From: Clostridiales bacterium UBA1701
GTDB taxonomy: Bacteria; Bacillota; Clostridia; Oscillospirales; Oscillospiraceae
DNA: 43,373 nt
Direction: 5' to 3'
Assembly: GCA_002320035.1 (NCBI GenBank)
Contig: DCJL01000025.1
Coordinates: 135,085-178,457 of the forward strand
Under the pieces are notes generated by a model. The model made no database searches, was not told where the DNA came from, and worked only from the letters and a program-made list of their open reading frames with translations. Every line of letters begins with the position of its first letter. Within the stretch, counting starts at the first letter, position 1. The translations under genes were made by a program, and so were the position numbers. Positions 8,178 through 16,525 of the stretch are shown here, piece after piece.

Positions 8178-9065
8178 ATGGAAGCTATCAGCAACGCGTT
8201 TGACCGCGCTACAAATTATCTGCTCACTATTGGGGTTGCCGATTTTATCGATATCCTGATCGTGGCTTATCTTATTTACAAGGCGATCTGGTTTGTCAGG
8301 AGGACGAATTCCTATAACCTGGCCAAAGGCCTTATCGTAATTATCGTGGTGCTGGGTCTGTCGGATATTTTCAGGCTTACCATGATAAACTTTCTGCTGC
8401 GTAAAACCATGGAGCTGGGTCTTATCGCGCTGCTGATACTTTTCCAGCCGGAACTGAGAAAACTGCTGGAGCGGATGGGCAGGAGCTTTTCCTCCGCCCG
8501 GCGGGTGGCGAGCCCCGTCATGGAGACGGCCATCGCGCAAACCGTTCAAGCCTGCACCGATATGTCCGCCTCCAGAACCGGCGCGCTCATTATCTTTGAG
8601 CGGGATGTGAAGCTGAACTCGATCATGAGCACGGGCACTATCGTAAACGCGGACATTACCTCTGAGCTTATCAAGAATCTTTTTTATAACAAAGCGCCGC
8701 TCCATGACGGGGCAGTCATCATGCGCAGCGCGAAGATTGCCGCGGCGGGATGCGTCCTGCCTTTGACCCAGAGCACCAATCTCAGCAAGGAGCTTGGTAT
8801 GCGCCACAGGGCGGGAATCGGGCTGAGCGAACAGTCGGATGCGGTCGTCGTTATCGTCTCCGAGGAAACGGGCTCAATCTCCGTGGCTTTGGACGGGATG
8901 CTCAAGCGCCATCTCACCGCCGCCGCCCTGGAAAGCATCCTCCGCACGGAGCTGGTGACAGAGGAGGCGGAGGAGTCCAAAAAAAATATAATCCTCAATA
9001 ACCTTAAGAACTTTTTCAAGGTGAACGATAATGAACAAGACAAACCCGATGAGAAAAATCTATAA
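8178..9065 (+). CDS. cdaA: CdaA, membrane diadenylate cyclase
   Basis: Makes the second messenger c-di-AMP from two ATP, controlling potassium/osmolyte balance and cell-wall homeostasis. The 295 residues begin with three hydrophobic segments (about 13-40, 49-66 and 80-95), followed by the DAC domain with the catalytic LHDGAVIM motif near residue 174 and the ATP-binding MRHRAGIGLSEQSDA segment near residue 207. Both signature motifs (DGA and RHR) are intact. ATG 8178 is preferred over TTG 8160 because ACGGGGA lies eight bases upstream. It overlaps cdaR by 35 bases; the adjacent pair is the standard Firmicutes arrangement, often followed by glmM, which is absent here. Confidence 0.96.
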   Translation: MEAISNAFDRATNYLLTIGVADFIDILIVAYLIYKAIWFVRRTNSYNLAKGLIVIIVVLGLSDIFRLTMINFLLRKTMELGLIALLILFQPELRKLLERMGRSFSSARRVASPVMETAIAQTVQACTDMSASRTGALIIFERDVKLNSIMSTGTIVNADITSELIKNLFYNKAPLHDGAVIMRSAKIAAAGCVLPLTQSTNLSKELGMRHRAGIGLSEQSDAVVVIVSEETGSISVALDGMLKRHLTAAALESILRTELVTEEAEESKKNIILNNLKNFFKVNDNEQDKPDEKNL

Positions 9066-10290
9066 CAGCCGAGTTTTCTGGGCTATTATGTCCCTGCTCA
9101 TCTCTTTTGCCCTCTGGGTCTACGTGACAAGCGTAGAGGGGGATGAGATTAGCAAGCCTCTCCGGGGCGTCAAGGTGGAACTGGTGGGTGAGGAGCTACT
9201 CAGAGACTCTAAAAATATGGTCATAACAGACCTAGACACCAGTACCGTTTCAATCGAAGTCAAGGGGCCCAGAAGAATTGTAGGTTCTCTGGATGCGGCG
9301 GATGTTGTGGCCAGAATTGATGTGAGCAAGCTGAGCCAGGCGGCTTATAATTCCCAGCAGTATACCCTGCATTTTCTCAACGGCGTCAACGCCAGCGATG
9401 TACAGATCGTTTCCCGCTCCCCGGAGACGGTCAGTTTCATGGTTTCCAAGCAGACCACAAAGACCGTTCCGGTTCGGGGCGGCTTTGAGGGGGAGATTGC
9501 CGAGGGCTACACCGCGGAGACTCCCGTTTTTGAGCCGTCCACCATAACGATAACCGGCGCCGAGGCGTATATAAAGGATGTTGAATATGCATGGGTCACT
9601 TTCGGCAGGGACATTGTCGCCGACAGCACCTACACCGTAGACACTGGCTTTACTCTCATGAATGAGGCCGGAGAGCCCTGCTCCACGACAGAGATAAGCT
9701 GCTCCACGGAAACTGTGTCCGCCAGCCTGCCGATGCTTGAGATAAAAGATGTTTTGCTGGGTGTGGATGTGATAGACGGGGCCGGCGCCAACAGTTCAAA
9801 TATCAAAATTACCATTGAGCCCACTACTGTCACGCTGGCCGGGGACTCCGCCATTCTCTCCGGAATAAACCGGATCATTCTGGACACGGTGGATCTGACA
9901 GATTTTGCCTCCACTTTCAGCGAGACCTACACGATACCGATTGACAATGAGCTAAAAAATCTTACCGGCGTTACCGAGGCAAAGGTTACAATAGAAGTCA
10001 TTGGCCTTGAGACCAGAATTTTCAAGGTGCGCAATATATCCTGCATAAACACGGCAAACGGAATGGCCGCGGATATCATCACGCAGAGCATTGATGTTAT
10101 TCTACGCGGCACGGCGGAGCAGCTTAACGCAGTTAAAAGCGAGAATATCCGCGCCGTGGCGGATCTGGCGGATTACAAGGATTCCACCGGTTCGTACATG
10201 CCGAACGCCAAAATATATGTAGACGGCGTCACAGGAGTTGGCGCGATAGGAGAGAACCCGATTTCCGTGGAAATCAGAAAGGCGCAGTAA
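9031..10290 (+). CDS. cdaR: CdaR, YbbR-repeat regulator of CdaA
   Basis: Extracytoplasmic regulator that binds CdaA and modulates c-di-AMP synthesis. The 419-residue protein has an N-terminal membrane anchor (about residues 13-32, FWAIMSLLISFALWVYVTS) and then several YbbR-type beta-rich repeats on the outside. Recurrent segments such as VSIEVKGPRRIV, VTLAGDSAILSGI and VDVILRGTAEQL mark repeat units. AAGGTG ten bases upstream supports ATG 9031, inside the end of cdaA. Length is within the family range. Confidence 0.92.
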   Translation: MNKTNPMRKIYNSRVFWAIMSLLISFALWVYVTSVEGDEISKPLRGVKVELVGEELLRDSKNMVITDLDTSTVSIEVKGPRRIVGSLDAADVVARIDVSKLSQAAYNSQQYTLHFLNGVNASDVQIVSRSPETVSFMVSKQTTKTVPVRGGFEGEIAEGYTAETPVFEPSTITITGAEAYIKDVEYAWVTFGRDIVADSTYTVDTGFTLMNEAGEPCSTTEISCSTETVSASLPMLEIKDVLLGVDVIDGAGANSSNIKITIEPTTVTLAGDSAILSGINRIILDTVDLTDFASTFSETYTIPIDNELKNLTGVTEAKVTIEVIGLETRIFKVRNISCINTANGMAADIITQSIDVILRGTAEQLNAVKSENIRAVADLADYKDSTGSYMPNAKIYVDGVTGVGAIGENPISVEIRKAQ

Positions 10291-10716
10291 ATGACACAGG
10301 ACGCGATCGTAACAAAACTTTTACCGAACAAAATGGCGGAGGTGGCCGTTACCCGTGCCACCGCCTGCGGCAGCAACTGCGGGAACTGCGAAAGCTGTAT
10401 TTTTCAAAACGAGCTCAAGGCGGAGGCCCATAATCACATCGGCGCCCTCCCCGGGCAGAAAGTTGTGATCCAGAGTAAATCCTCGCGGGTGTTCGGCGCG
10501 GCGGTGCTGGTGTATGTAATGCCGCTGGTGCTGTTTTTCATCGGCTACGCCATCGCCTATGCGGCCGGGGCAGGAGAGAGCGTCTGCGTGGCGGTGAGTT
10601 TTGCAGCGCTTGCCGTAAGCGGCGTGATTCTGGTTTTGAGCCAGAAGTATAAAAAGAGTGAGAAACCCATTACGTTTGATATCATCCGCTTTGCGGACGC
10701 TTCGGAGGGAACATGA
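10291..10716 (+). CDS. RseC/MucC-family membrane protein
   Basis: A 141-residue SoxR-reducing-system/RseC-type protein. The N-terminal domain carries a cysteine cluster, CGSNCGNCESC, which could hold an Fe-S centre or redox thiols. Two hydrophobic segments follow (VFGAAVLVYVMPLVLFFIGYA and VCVAVSFAALAVSGVILVL). In Proteobacteria RseC sits with sigma-E regulators or Rnf; in Clostridia it is a widespread protein of unknown role. It starts directly after cdaR, and its stop overlaps yicC as ATGA, so it belongs to the same operon. The function here is not established. Confidence 0.85.
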   Translation: MTQDAIVTKLLPNKMAEVAVTRATACGSNCGNCESCIFQNELKAEAHNHIGALPGQKVVIQSKSSRVFGAAVLVYVMPLVLFFIGYAIAYAAGAGESVCVAVSFAALAVSGVILVLSQKYKKSEKPITFDIIRFADASEGT

Positions 10717-11591
10717 TAAAAAGTATGACGGGCTACGGCAGCGCAAAAGGCTCTGTTGAAGGTCTTGAAATAAGCGTTGAGCTCAAAAGCGTGAATAACC
10801 GATATCTGGACACGTCCGTGCGCCTTCCCCGCAGCTTCATTTTTGCGGAGGATGCGGTAAAATCCGCTGTTCAGGCTCATATAAGCCGGGGCAAGGTGGA
10901 TGTTTTCGTCAGCGTTGACTCTTCTTTGTCAGGAGATATGACTGTAAAGGTGAATGAGCCTCTGCTCAAAGGCTATATTGATGCCATTACCCACATTGCC
11001 CAGGAGAACAGCCTGCCGGATGATATAACTGCCATGAGCGTCAGCCGCTTTCCGGACGTGCTCTCAGTAGAAAAAAAAGATCTGGACGCGGAGGCCATCT
11101 CCCGCGGCATAGCGGAGATTACGGAGCGGGCCCTAAAAGACTTTGACTCCATGCGCCAGAGAGAGGGAGAAAAACTCCGGGATGATGTGCTCTCCCGCCT
11201 TGAGACGATCAACGCGCTTGTTTCCGCAGTAGAGGAGAAAGCGCCGGAGACCGTTGCCGAATACCGCCGCCGCCTGGAGCAGAAGATGAGCGAGGTGCTG
11301 GGGGCCGCGGGCGTGGATGAAAACCGTATCCTGGCTGAGGCGGCCATTTTTGCAGACCATATCGCTGTGGACGAGGAAACCGTGCGCCTGAGGAGCCACA
11401 TGGCTCAGTTGCGCGGCATGATAGAGGGGAACTCTCCCACCGGGCGAAAGATTGATTTCCTTATTCAGGAGTTCAACCGGGAAGCGAACACCATCGGTTC
11501 AAAGTGTCAGAACTCCCAGATAGCCTATGTGGTGGTGGATCTGAAATCTGAGATTGAAAAGATCCGTGAGCAGATTCAGAATATAGAATAA
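10713..11591 (+). CDS. yicC: YicC-family endoribonuclease
   Basis: A 292-residue YicC/YloC protein, a conserved ribonuclease family involved in RNA turnover. The N-terminus IKSMTGYGSAKG and the C-terminal EFNREANTIGSKC plus the following DLKSEIEKIREQIQN are diagnostic. It is immediately followed by remA, gmk and rpoZ, the same order as yloC-remA-gmk-yloH in Bacillus subtilis. The ATGA overlap with the preceding gene indicates coupling, and GGAGGGA lies just upstream. Confidence 0.93.
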   Translation: MIKSMTGYGSAKGSVEGLEISVELKSVNNRYLDTSVRLPRSFIFAEDAVKSAVQAHISRGKVDVFVSVDSSLSGDMTVKVNEPLLKGYIDAITHIAQENSLPDDITAMSVSRFPDVLSVEKKDLDAEAISRGIAEITERALKDFDSMRQREGEKLRDDVLSRLETINALVSAVEEKAPETVAEYRRRLEQKMSEVLGAAGVDENRILAEAAIFADHIAVDEETVRLRSHMAQLRGMIEGNSPTGRKIDFLIQEFNREANTIGSKCQNSQIAYVVVDLKSEIEKIREQIQNIE

Positions 11592-11605
11592 TCCGGGAGG
11601 ATCCC

Positions 11606-11872
11606 ATGAAGCTGATAGGAATTGGTTTTGGCAATCTTGTTTCGGCGGAAAGGATTATTTCCATCGTCAGCCCTGAATCCGCGCCAATAAAGCGCATGAT
11701 TTCGGACGTAAGGGAGAAGGGCCTGCTTATTGACGCGTCCTTTGGGCGCAGCACAAGGGCGGTTATTGTCATGGACAGCGGAAATGTAGTCTTGTCTGCG
11801 CTGCCGCCGGAGACCCTGGCCGCGCGCTTTGAAGAAAAATCTGAAGAGGAAGTTGGTAAGGCAAATGAATGA
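11606..11872 (+). CDS. remA: RemA/DUF370 DNA-binding regulator
   Basis: An 88-residue DUF370 protein. In Bacillus RemA is a ring-forming DNA-binding activator of matrix and osmoprotection genes. The family-typical N-terminus KLIGIGFGNLVSAERIISIV and DASFGRSTRAVIVMDSGNVV are present. GGGAGGATCC lies ahead of ATG 11606, and the gene overlaps gmk by eight bases. Its target genes in this organism cannot be read from the sequence. Confidence 0.93.
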   Translation: MKLIGIGFGNLVSAERIISIVSPESAPIKRMISDVREKGLLIDASFGRSTRAVIVMDSGNVVLSALPPETLAARFEEKSEEEVGKANE

Positions 11873-12467
11873 CAGAGGCAGGCTTATCGTTATATCCGGT
11901 CCTTCCGGAGCCGGAAAGAGCACGGTGGTCTTTAAGGCCATTGAGAACCGTGAGGACATCTGTTTTTCCACATCCGTCACCACCCGCAAGCCCCGCCCCG
12001 GCGAGGTGGACGGGAGAGAGTATTTCTTCGTTGATCTGGATAGATTTAAAGAGATGGTGGAGAAGGACGAGCTTCTGGAGCACGCTGTCTATGTAGCCAA
12101 CTCCTATGGTACTCCCCGCGCCTATGTGGAGCGGCAGATGGCCGCGGGGCTCAATGTGCTTTTGGACATTGAGGTTCAGGGGGCCCGGCAGATACATGAA
12201 AAAATGCCGGAGGCCGTTATGATTTTCATCGTCCCCCCCTCTATGGCAGAACTCAGGCGCCGCCTTGAGGCCCGGGGCACAGATACAGAAAGGGCAATCG
12301 AGGCCAGGCTTATAAGAGCCGGTCAGGAATATGCCGAAGCGGATTTTTATGATTATATCATCGTGAACGATGACGCCGAAATGGCGGCGCGGGAACTCTC
12401 CGCCATTATCACCGCCGAGCGGTGCAGGGCATCCAATAGAATGCAGTATCTAAAGGCCCAGCAGTAA
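11865..12467 (+). CDS. gmk: Guanylate kinase
   Basis: Phosphorylates GMP to GDP. The 200-residue protein has the P-loop SGPSGAGKSTV at residues about 10-20, the GMP-binding TTRKPRPGEVDGREYFF segment, and LDIEVQGARQI. I chose ATG 11865 over an upstream in-frame ATG at 11829 because MNDRGRLIVISGPSG matches the normal family N-terminus and the longer form would add a lysine-rich stub fully inside remA. GMP/GDP supply links it to rpoZ downstream, a conserved gmk-rpoZ pair. Confidence 0.96.
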   Translation: MNDRGRLIVISGPSGAGKSTVVFKAIENREDICFSTSVTTRKPRPGEVDGREYFFVDLDRFKEMVEKDELLEHAVYVANSYGTPRAYVERQMAAGLNVLLDIEVQGARQIHEKMPEAVMIFIVPPSMAELRRRLEARGTDTERAIEARLIRAGQEYAEADFYDYIIVNDDAEMAARELSAIITAERCRASNRMQYLKAQQ

Positions 12468-12516
12468 AACTTTATTAAATTCATGCCGCTGAAGGCGGCA
12501 GACAGGAGTAATAATT

Positions 12517-12726
12517 ATGATGCTTTATCCCCCCGTGGCAGAACTTGTTGACAAGATCGGCAGCCGTTACCAGCTCGTGAATCTAGTGGCCAGACGGGCC
12601 CGCGCCATTTCAGCCGAATCCGAAGAAAAACAAATACCTCTTGACAGAAAGCCCGTTTCCTCGGCGATCGACGAGGTTTACACGGGAAAGCTCACCATAA
12701 AGGACGCCCCGGGCAGGGAAGAATAA
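12517..12726 (+). CDS. rpoZ: RNA polymerase omega subunit
   Basis: A 69-residue omega subunit that assists RNA polymerase assembly. The segment RYQLVNLVARRARAI is the core omega motif, and VSSAIDEVYTGKL is the usual Firmicutes tail. It follows gmk by about 50 bases; that gap contains a GCCGC/GCGGC hairpin and then an AGGAG site. An intrinsic terminator follows directly. Confidence 0.93.
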   Translation: MMLYPPVAELVDKIGSRYQLVNLVARRARAISAESEEKQIPLDRKPVSSAIDEVYTGKLTIKDAPGREE

Positions 12727-12732
12727 GAGCTT

Positions 12733-12784
12733 CAGCGGGGCGGGGAGAACAGTTTCCCTCCGGCCCCGCTGCTTTTTGATTTTT
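12733..12784 (+). terminator. Intrinsic terminator after rpoZ
   Basis: CAGCGGGGC at 12733-12741 pairs perfectly with GCCCCGCTG at 12763-12771, with further weak pairing inside the loop, and is followed by CTTTTTGATTTTT. priA begins only about 20 bases later without an obvious separate promoter, so readthrough is likely and the element may act as an attenuator. Confidence 0.75.
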
Positions 12785-12806
12785 GCAATAAAAGGTGGTG
12801 GCCCGT

Positions 12807-15053
12807 GTGTCCGGAAAAGTAGCAAAAATCGCGGTGTCCGCCGCAACATACTGGATAGACAGGCCCTATGACTATCTTATTCCTGAGGATATGGCGGAAA
12901 AAGCCATTCCCGGCGTCCGGGTCCATGTGCCCTTTGCCCGGGGAAACAGGCAAAGCGAGGGCCTTATTCTTGCCGTATCCCCCCGGAGTGAGTATGAGAA
13001 GCTTAAATGCATCACGGCAGTATTGGATGAGGCTCCCGTTCTGTCCCCGGAGCAGATAAAGCTTGCCCTTTTTATGAGGGAGCGCTTTTTCTGCACTGTC
13101 TACGACGCGGTTAAGGCGATGCTGCCTGCCGGCCTCTGGTTTGATGAGGATGGCCGCCGGCGCGTAAGCGATAAAACTGTGGAGACGGCCCATCTGTCTG
13201 TTTCCGCGGAGGATGCTGCCGCCGCCGCGGAAAACAAGCGGCACAGATCCCCCCAGCAGGCAAACATTCTGGAGCTTCTCTGCGGCTTTGAAGCACTGCC
13301 CAGCCGGGAGCTTCTTCGGCACACCGGCGCCTCCCGGCAGTCGCTGAAAGCCCTGTGCAAAGCCGGGCTTGTGGAACTGCGGCAGAGAGAGGCATATCGG
13401 CGGCCCAAAGCTTATGAAGGAGAACTGCTGCCCCTTCCTGTGCTCAGTGAAGAGCAGGAGAAGGCCTTTCGCGGTATTTCTGCTCTTGCGGAGTCCGGCA
13501 AAGCCGGGGCGGCGCTGCTTTTCGGCGTTACCGGCAGCGGCAAGACCAGCGTTTATATTCACCTCATACAGCGTCAGCTTGCTCTTGGCCGCTCTTCCAT
13601 TTTGCTTGTGCCAGAAATTGCCCTGACGCCCCAAATGCTTCAGACCTTTTCCGCCCATTTTGGGGAAGAGATCGCCGTGCTGCACAGCAGCCTCTCCGTT
13701 GGAGAGCGGTATGACGAATGGAAGCGGGTGCGCCGCGGCAGGGCCAGAGTGGTTATCGGCACAAGAAGCGCTGTTTTTGCTCCAGTGGAAAAACTGGGGC
13801 TCATAATAATTGACGAAGAGCAGGAGGAGACATATAAATCCGAAAGCTCTCCCCGGTATCATGCCCGGGATATAGCAAAATATCTCTGCGCCAAGGCCGG
13901 CTGCACCCTGCTTCTGGGTTCAGCAACGCCCGATATCGTCAGCCGTTATTGTGCGCAGACAGGCAGATATGCTTTTTTCAGCATTGACAACCGGTATAAT
14001 CAAATGCGGCTTCCTCAGGTGCGGATCGTTGACATGAAGCGGGAGCTTCGCCGCGGAAACGGCGGAAACATCAGCTCTTTCCTGCGTCAGGAAATTCAGG
14101 AAAATATTGACAGGGGAGAACAGAGCATACTTTTTATTAACCGCCGCGGGGCCAACAAGCTTATAAGCTGCGGTGAGTGCGGCTACACTTACAAATGCCC
14201 CCGGTGCAGTGTGGCGCTGACCTATCACAGTGTAAACGACCGGCTGATCTGCCATTATTGCGCTTATTCCCGCCGCCTTGACTCCTCCTGTCCCGATTGC
14301 GGCGGAATGCTCAACCGGGTGGGGGCCGGGACCCAGCTTGTTGAGGAGGAGTTGAAGGAACTCTTTCCGGAGACTGAAATCATGCGCATGGACACGGATT
14401 CTGTGTCTCCCGCGGGCTCTCATGAGCAACTCTTTGAGAAATTCAGAAATGAAAATATCCCTATAATGGTGGGCACTCAGATGGTCACCAAGGGGCTTAA
14501 TTTTGAAAACGTGACCCTTGTGGGCGTTATTTCTGCCGACCAGAGTCTCTACTCCGGCGATTACCGGGCGGGAGAGAGGACCTTTTCCCTGATAACCCAG
14601 GTCATAGGCCGCAGCGGGAGAGGCAGTAAGCCCGGGCGCGCGGTTATTCAGACTTATACCCCGGAAAATGAGACGATACTTCAGGCCGCCCGGCAGGACT
14701 ACGAGGCTTTCTATCACTCCGAACTGGCGCTGAGAAAGCTTCAGCAGGCCCCGCCTTTCAGCGACTATCTGGCGGTGACCGCCTCCGGGCCGGACGAGGC
14801 TCAGACAGTCCGCGCCTGCCGCTTTATAAGGAGCCGTCTGGAGGAGGGCGCTTCAGGCCGGGAAATGACGGTCTACGGTCCAACGCCCCTGCCGGTGGTC
14901 AGGGTCAACAACCGCTACCGCTACCGGGTAAATATCAGTTGCCGGGTATGCGCGGAAATAAGACAGCTTATATCACAGACGGTTGTGGAAGCGAGCCTGG
15001 ACAAGCGCTTCAGAGGCGTTTCCGTCTTTGCTGACAACGACCCAACAGATTAG
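12807..15053 (+). CDS. priA: PriA, primosomal replication-restart helicase
   Basis: DEAH-like 3'-5' helicase that recognises stalled forks and reloads the replisome. The N-terminal DNA-binding domain (VSAATYWIDRPYDYLIP) precedes Walker A FGVTGSGKTSVY near residue 240, Walker B IIDEEQEETYKSE near 334, and paired zinc-binding cysteines (CGECGYTYKCPRC, CHYC, CPDCGG) around residues 453-495. Start chosen as GTG 12807 because AAAGGTGGTG at 12791-12800 lies six bases upstream; GTG codons at 12795 and 12798 fall inside that RBS. In B. subtilis coaBC separates rpoZ and priA; it is absent here. Length, about 748 residues, is normal. Confidence 0.96.
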   Translation: MSGKVAKIAVSAATYWIDRPYDYLIPEDMAEKAIPGVRVHVPFARGNRQSEGLILAVSPRSEYEKLKCITAVLDEAPVLSPEQIKLALFMRERFFCTVYDAVKAMLPAGLWFDEDGRRRVSDKTVETAHLSVSAEDAAAAAENKRHRSPQQANILELLCGFEALPSRELLRHTGASRQSLKALCKAGLVELRQREAYRRPKAYEGELLPLPVLSEEQEKAFRGISALAESGKAGAALLFGVTGSGKTSVYIHLIQRQLALGRSSILLVPEIALTPQMLQTFSAHFGEEIAVLHSSLSVGERYDEWKRVRRGRARVVIGTRSAVFAPVEKLGLIIIDEEQEETYKSESSPRYHARDIAKYLCAKAGCTLLLGSATPDIVSRYCAQTGRYAFFSIDNRYNQMRLPQVRIVDMKRELRRGNGGNISSFLRQEIQENIDRGEQSILFINRRGANKLISCGECGYTYKCPRCSVALTYHSVNDRLICHYCAYSRRLDSSCPDCGGMLNRVGAGTQLVEEELKELFPETEIMRMDTDSVSPAGSHEQLFEKFRNENIPIMVGTQMVTKGLNFENVTLVGVISADQSLYSGDYRAGERTFSLITQVIGRSGRGSKPGRAVIQTYTPENETILQAARQDYEAFYHSELALRKLQQAPPFSDYLAVTASGPDEAQTVRACRFIRSRLEEGASGREMTVYGPTPLPVVRVNNRYRYRVNISCRVCAEIRQLISQTVVEASLDKRFRGVSVFADNDPTD

Positions 15054-15087
15054 AAAAAAGCCGCTTCGCGGCGGAACGGAGAAGAAT

Positions 15088-15585
15088 ATGGCACTGCGCA
15101 ACATTTTGACCAGCGACCAGCCGGCGCTCAGCAAAAAATGCCGCCCGGTCACGGAGTTCAACGGGAGGCTGCACCAGCTTCTTGACGATATGAGGGAAAC
15201 GCTCGCCGAGGCCAATGGGGTCGGCCTGGCGGCTCCGCAGGTGGGCGTACTCCGCAGAGCGGTTCTCGTTATCGAGACAAATGTCCCGGAGGATGAAGAA
15301 GAGCAGGTTATTGAGCTTATCAATCCCGAAATCATTGAGACGTCCGGCGAACAGTATGGCCCCGAGGGCTGCCTCAGCGTGCCGGGGGAGTACGGCCTTG
15401 TAAAGCGGCCGATGGATGTTAAGGTCAAAGCGCAGGACCGTTTTGGCAGATGGTTTGAAATTCAGGGCACCGGTCTCACCGCCCGCTGCTTCTGCCATGA
15501 GATTGACCACCTTGAAGGCGTGGTCTTTACCGAGCGCTGCGACCGCATGCTCACCGAGGAAGAGCTGCAAAACCAGGAAATATAA
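15088..15585 (+). CDS. def: Peptide deformylase
   Basis: Removes the formyl group from N-terminal methionine of nascent proteins. The 165 residues carry all three metal/catalytic motifs: GVGLAAPQ, EGCLSVPG and HEIDH. I chose ATG 15088, with GGAGAAG just upstream and the canonical MALRNI N-terminus, rather than the longer frame opening at 14983. A short GCCGC-TTC-GCGGC hairpin sits in the gap after priA. It is followed by fmt, its functional partner. Confidence 0.97.
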   Translation: MALRNILTSDQPALSKKCRPVTEFNGRLHQLLDDMRETLAEANGVGLAAPQVGVLRRAVLVIETNVPEDEEEQVIELINPEIIETSGEQYGPEGCLSVPGEYGLVKRPMDVKVKAQDRFGRWFEIQGTGLTARCFCHEIDHLEGVVFTERCDRMLTEEELQNQEI

Positions 15586-15602
15586 AGCCCGGAGGCAATT
15601 GG

Positions 15603-16523
15603 ATGCGTATAGTCTTTATGGGAACGCCGGATTTTGCGGCGGCATCTTTGAAAAAACTGATAGACGACGGGTTCCAGGTGGTAGGGGTCTTTACCCAGCC
15701 GGACAAACCCCGTGGCCGCGGAATGGAGCTGTCTTTTTCACCGGTTAAGGAGCTTGCCCTGATGGCCGGCATCCCTGTTTTCCAGCCTGAAAAAATGCGT
15801 GACGGAACCGCTTTGGAGCAGCTCAGGACCCTTAAGCCTGATATTCTGGCGGTGGTGGCCTATGGAAAAATCCTTCCGGACGATATTCTTGCCCTGCCGA
15901 AATACGGCGCGGTGAATGTCCATGGCTCTCTGTTGCCAAAATACAGGGGCGCGGCTCCCATACAGTGGGCTGTTTTGAACGGGGATAAAGTCACCGGCGT
16001 TTCCACCATGTATCTGGCTCATGAGATGGACACCGGGGATGTGATCTTCACCAGTGAAACGGAGATAGGCGAGTATGAGACCTCCGGCGAGCTTTTTGAC
16101 AGGCTCATGCCAATGGGCGCGGAGCTCTTGGTCAAAACCCTGCGCGCCATTGAGGCGGGGAACGCTCCCCGCTGCCCGCAGGATCACAGCAGGGCAAGCT
16201 ATGTTTCCACTCTGGATAAATCCATTTCGCCCATAAACTGGAACCAAAGCCCGAGAGCTGTGCTGAAATGGATCTATGGCCTTCAGCCCTGGCCCGTGGC
16301 GACAATGGAGCTTGACGGGGCGGTGTACCGGGTGTTTGAGGCGGAGTATACCCAAGGCCGCTGCGATAAAGCACCGGGCAGTGTGGTGTCCACTGACAGA
16401 GGCGGGATTGAGATTGCCTGTGCAAATGGGGAGACCTTGCTTGTGACGGCGCTTCAGGCGCCGGGCAAAAAGCGCATGAGGGCATCGGATTTTCTCCGGG
16501 GCCATAAAATAAAGGTCTCCTGA
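15603..16523 (+). CDS. fmt: Methionyl-tRNA formyltransferase
   Basis: Adds a formyl group from 10-formyl-THF to initiator Met-tRNA. The 306 residues begin MRIVFMGTPDFAAASL, with the catalytic region VNVHGSLLPKYRGAAPIQWA and the conserved MDTGDV, then a C-terminal OB-like tRNA-binding domain. CGGAGG lies ten bases before ATG 15603. Position between def and rsmB matches the conserved Firmicutes order. Confidence 0.97.
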   Translation: MRIVFMGTPDFAAASLKKLIDDGFQVVGVFTQPDKPRGRGMELSFSPVKELALMAGIPVFQPEKMRDGTALEQLRTLKPDILAVVAYGKILPDDILALPKYGAVNVHGSLLPKYRGAAPIQWAVLNGDKVTGVSTMYLAHEMDTGDVIFTSETEIGEYETSGELFDRLMPMGAELLVKTLRAIEAGNAPRCPQDHSRASYVSTLDKSISPINWNQSPRAVLKWIYGLQPWPVATMELDGAVYRVFEAEYTQGRCDKAPGSVVSTDRGGIEIACANGETLLVTALQAPGKKRMRASDFLRGHKIKVS

Positions 16524-16525
16524 CG

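Noticed and set aside
12732..13862. 376-codon minus-strand frame opposite priA
   Set aside because: No domain or RBS, opposite a well-supported gene.
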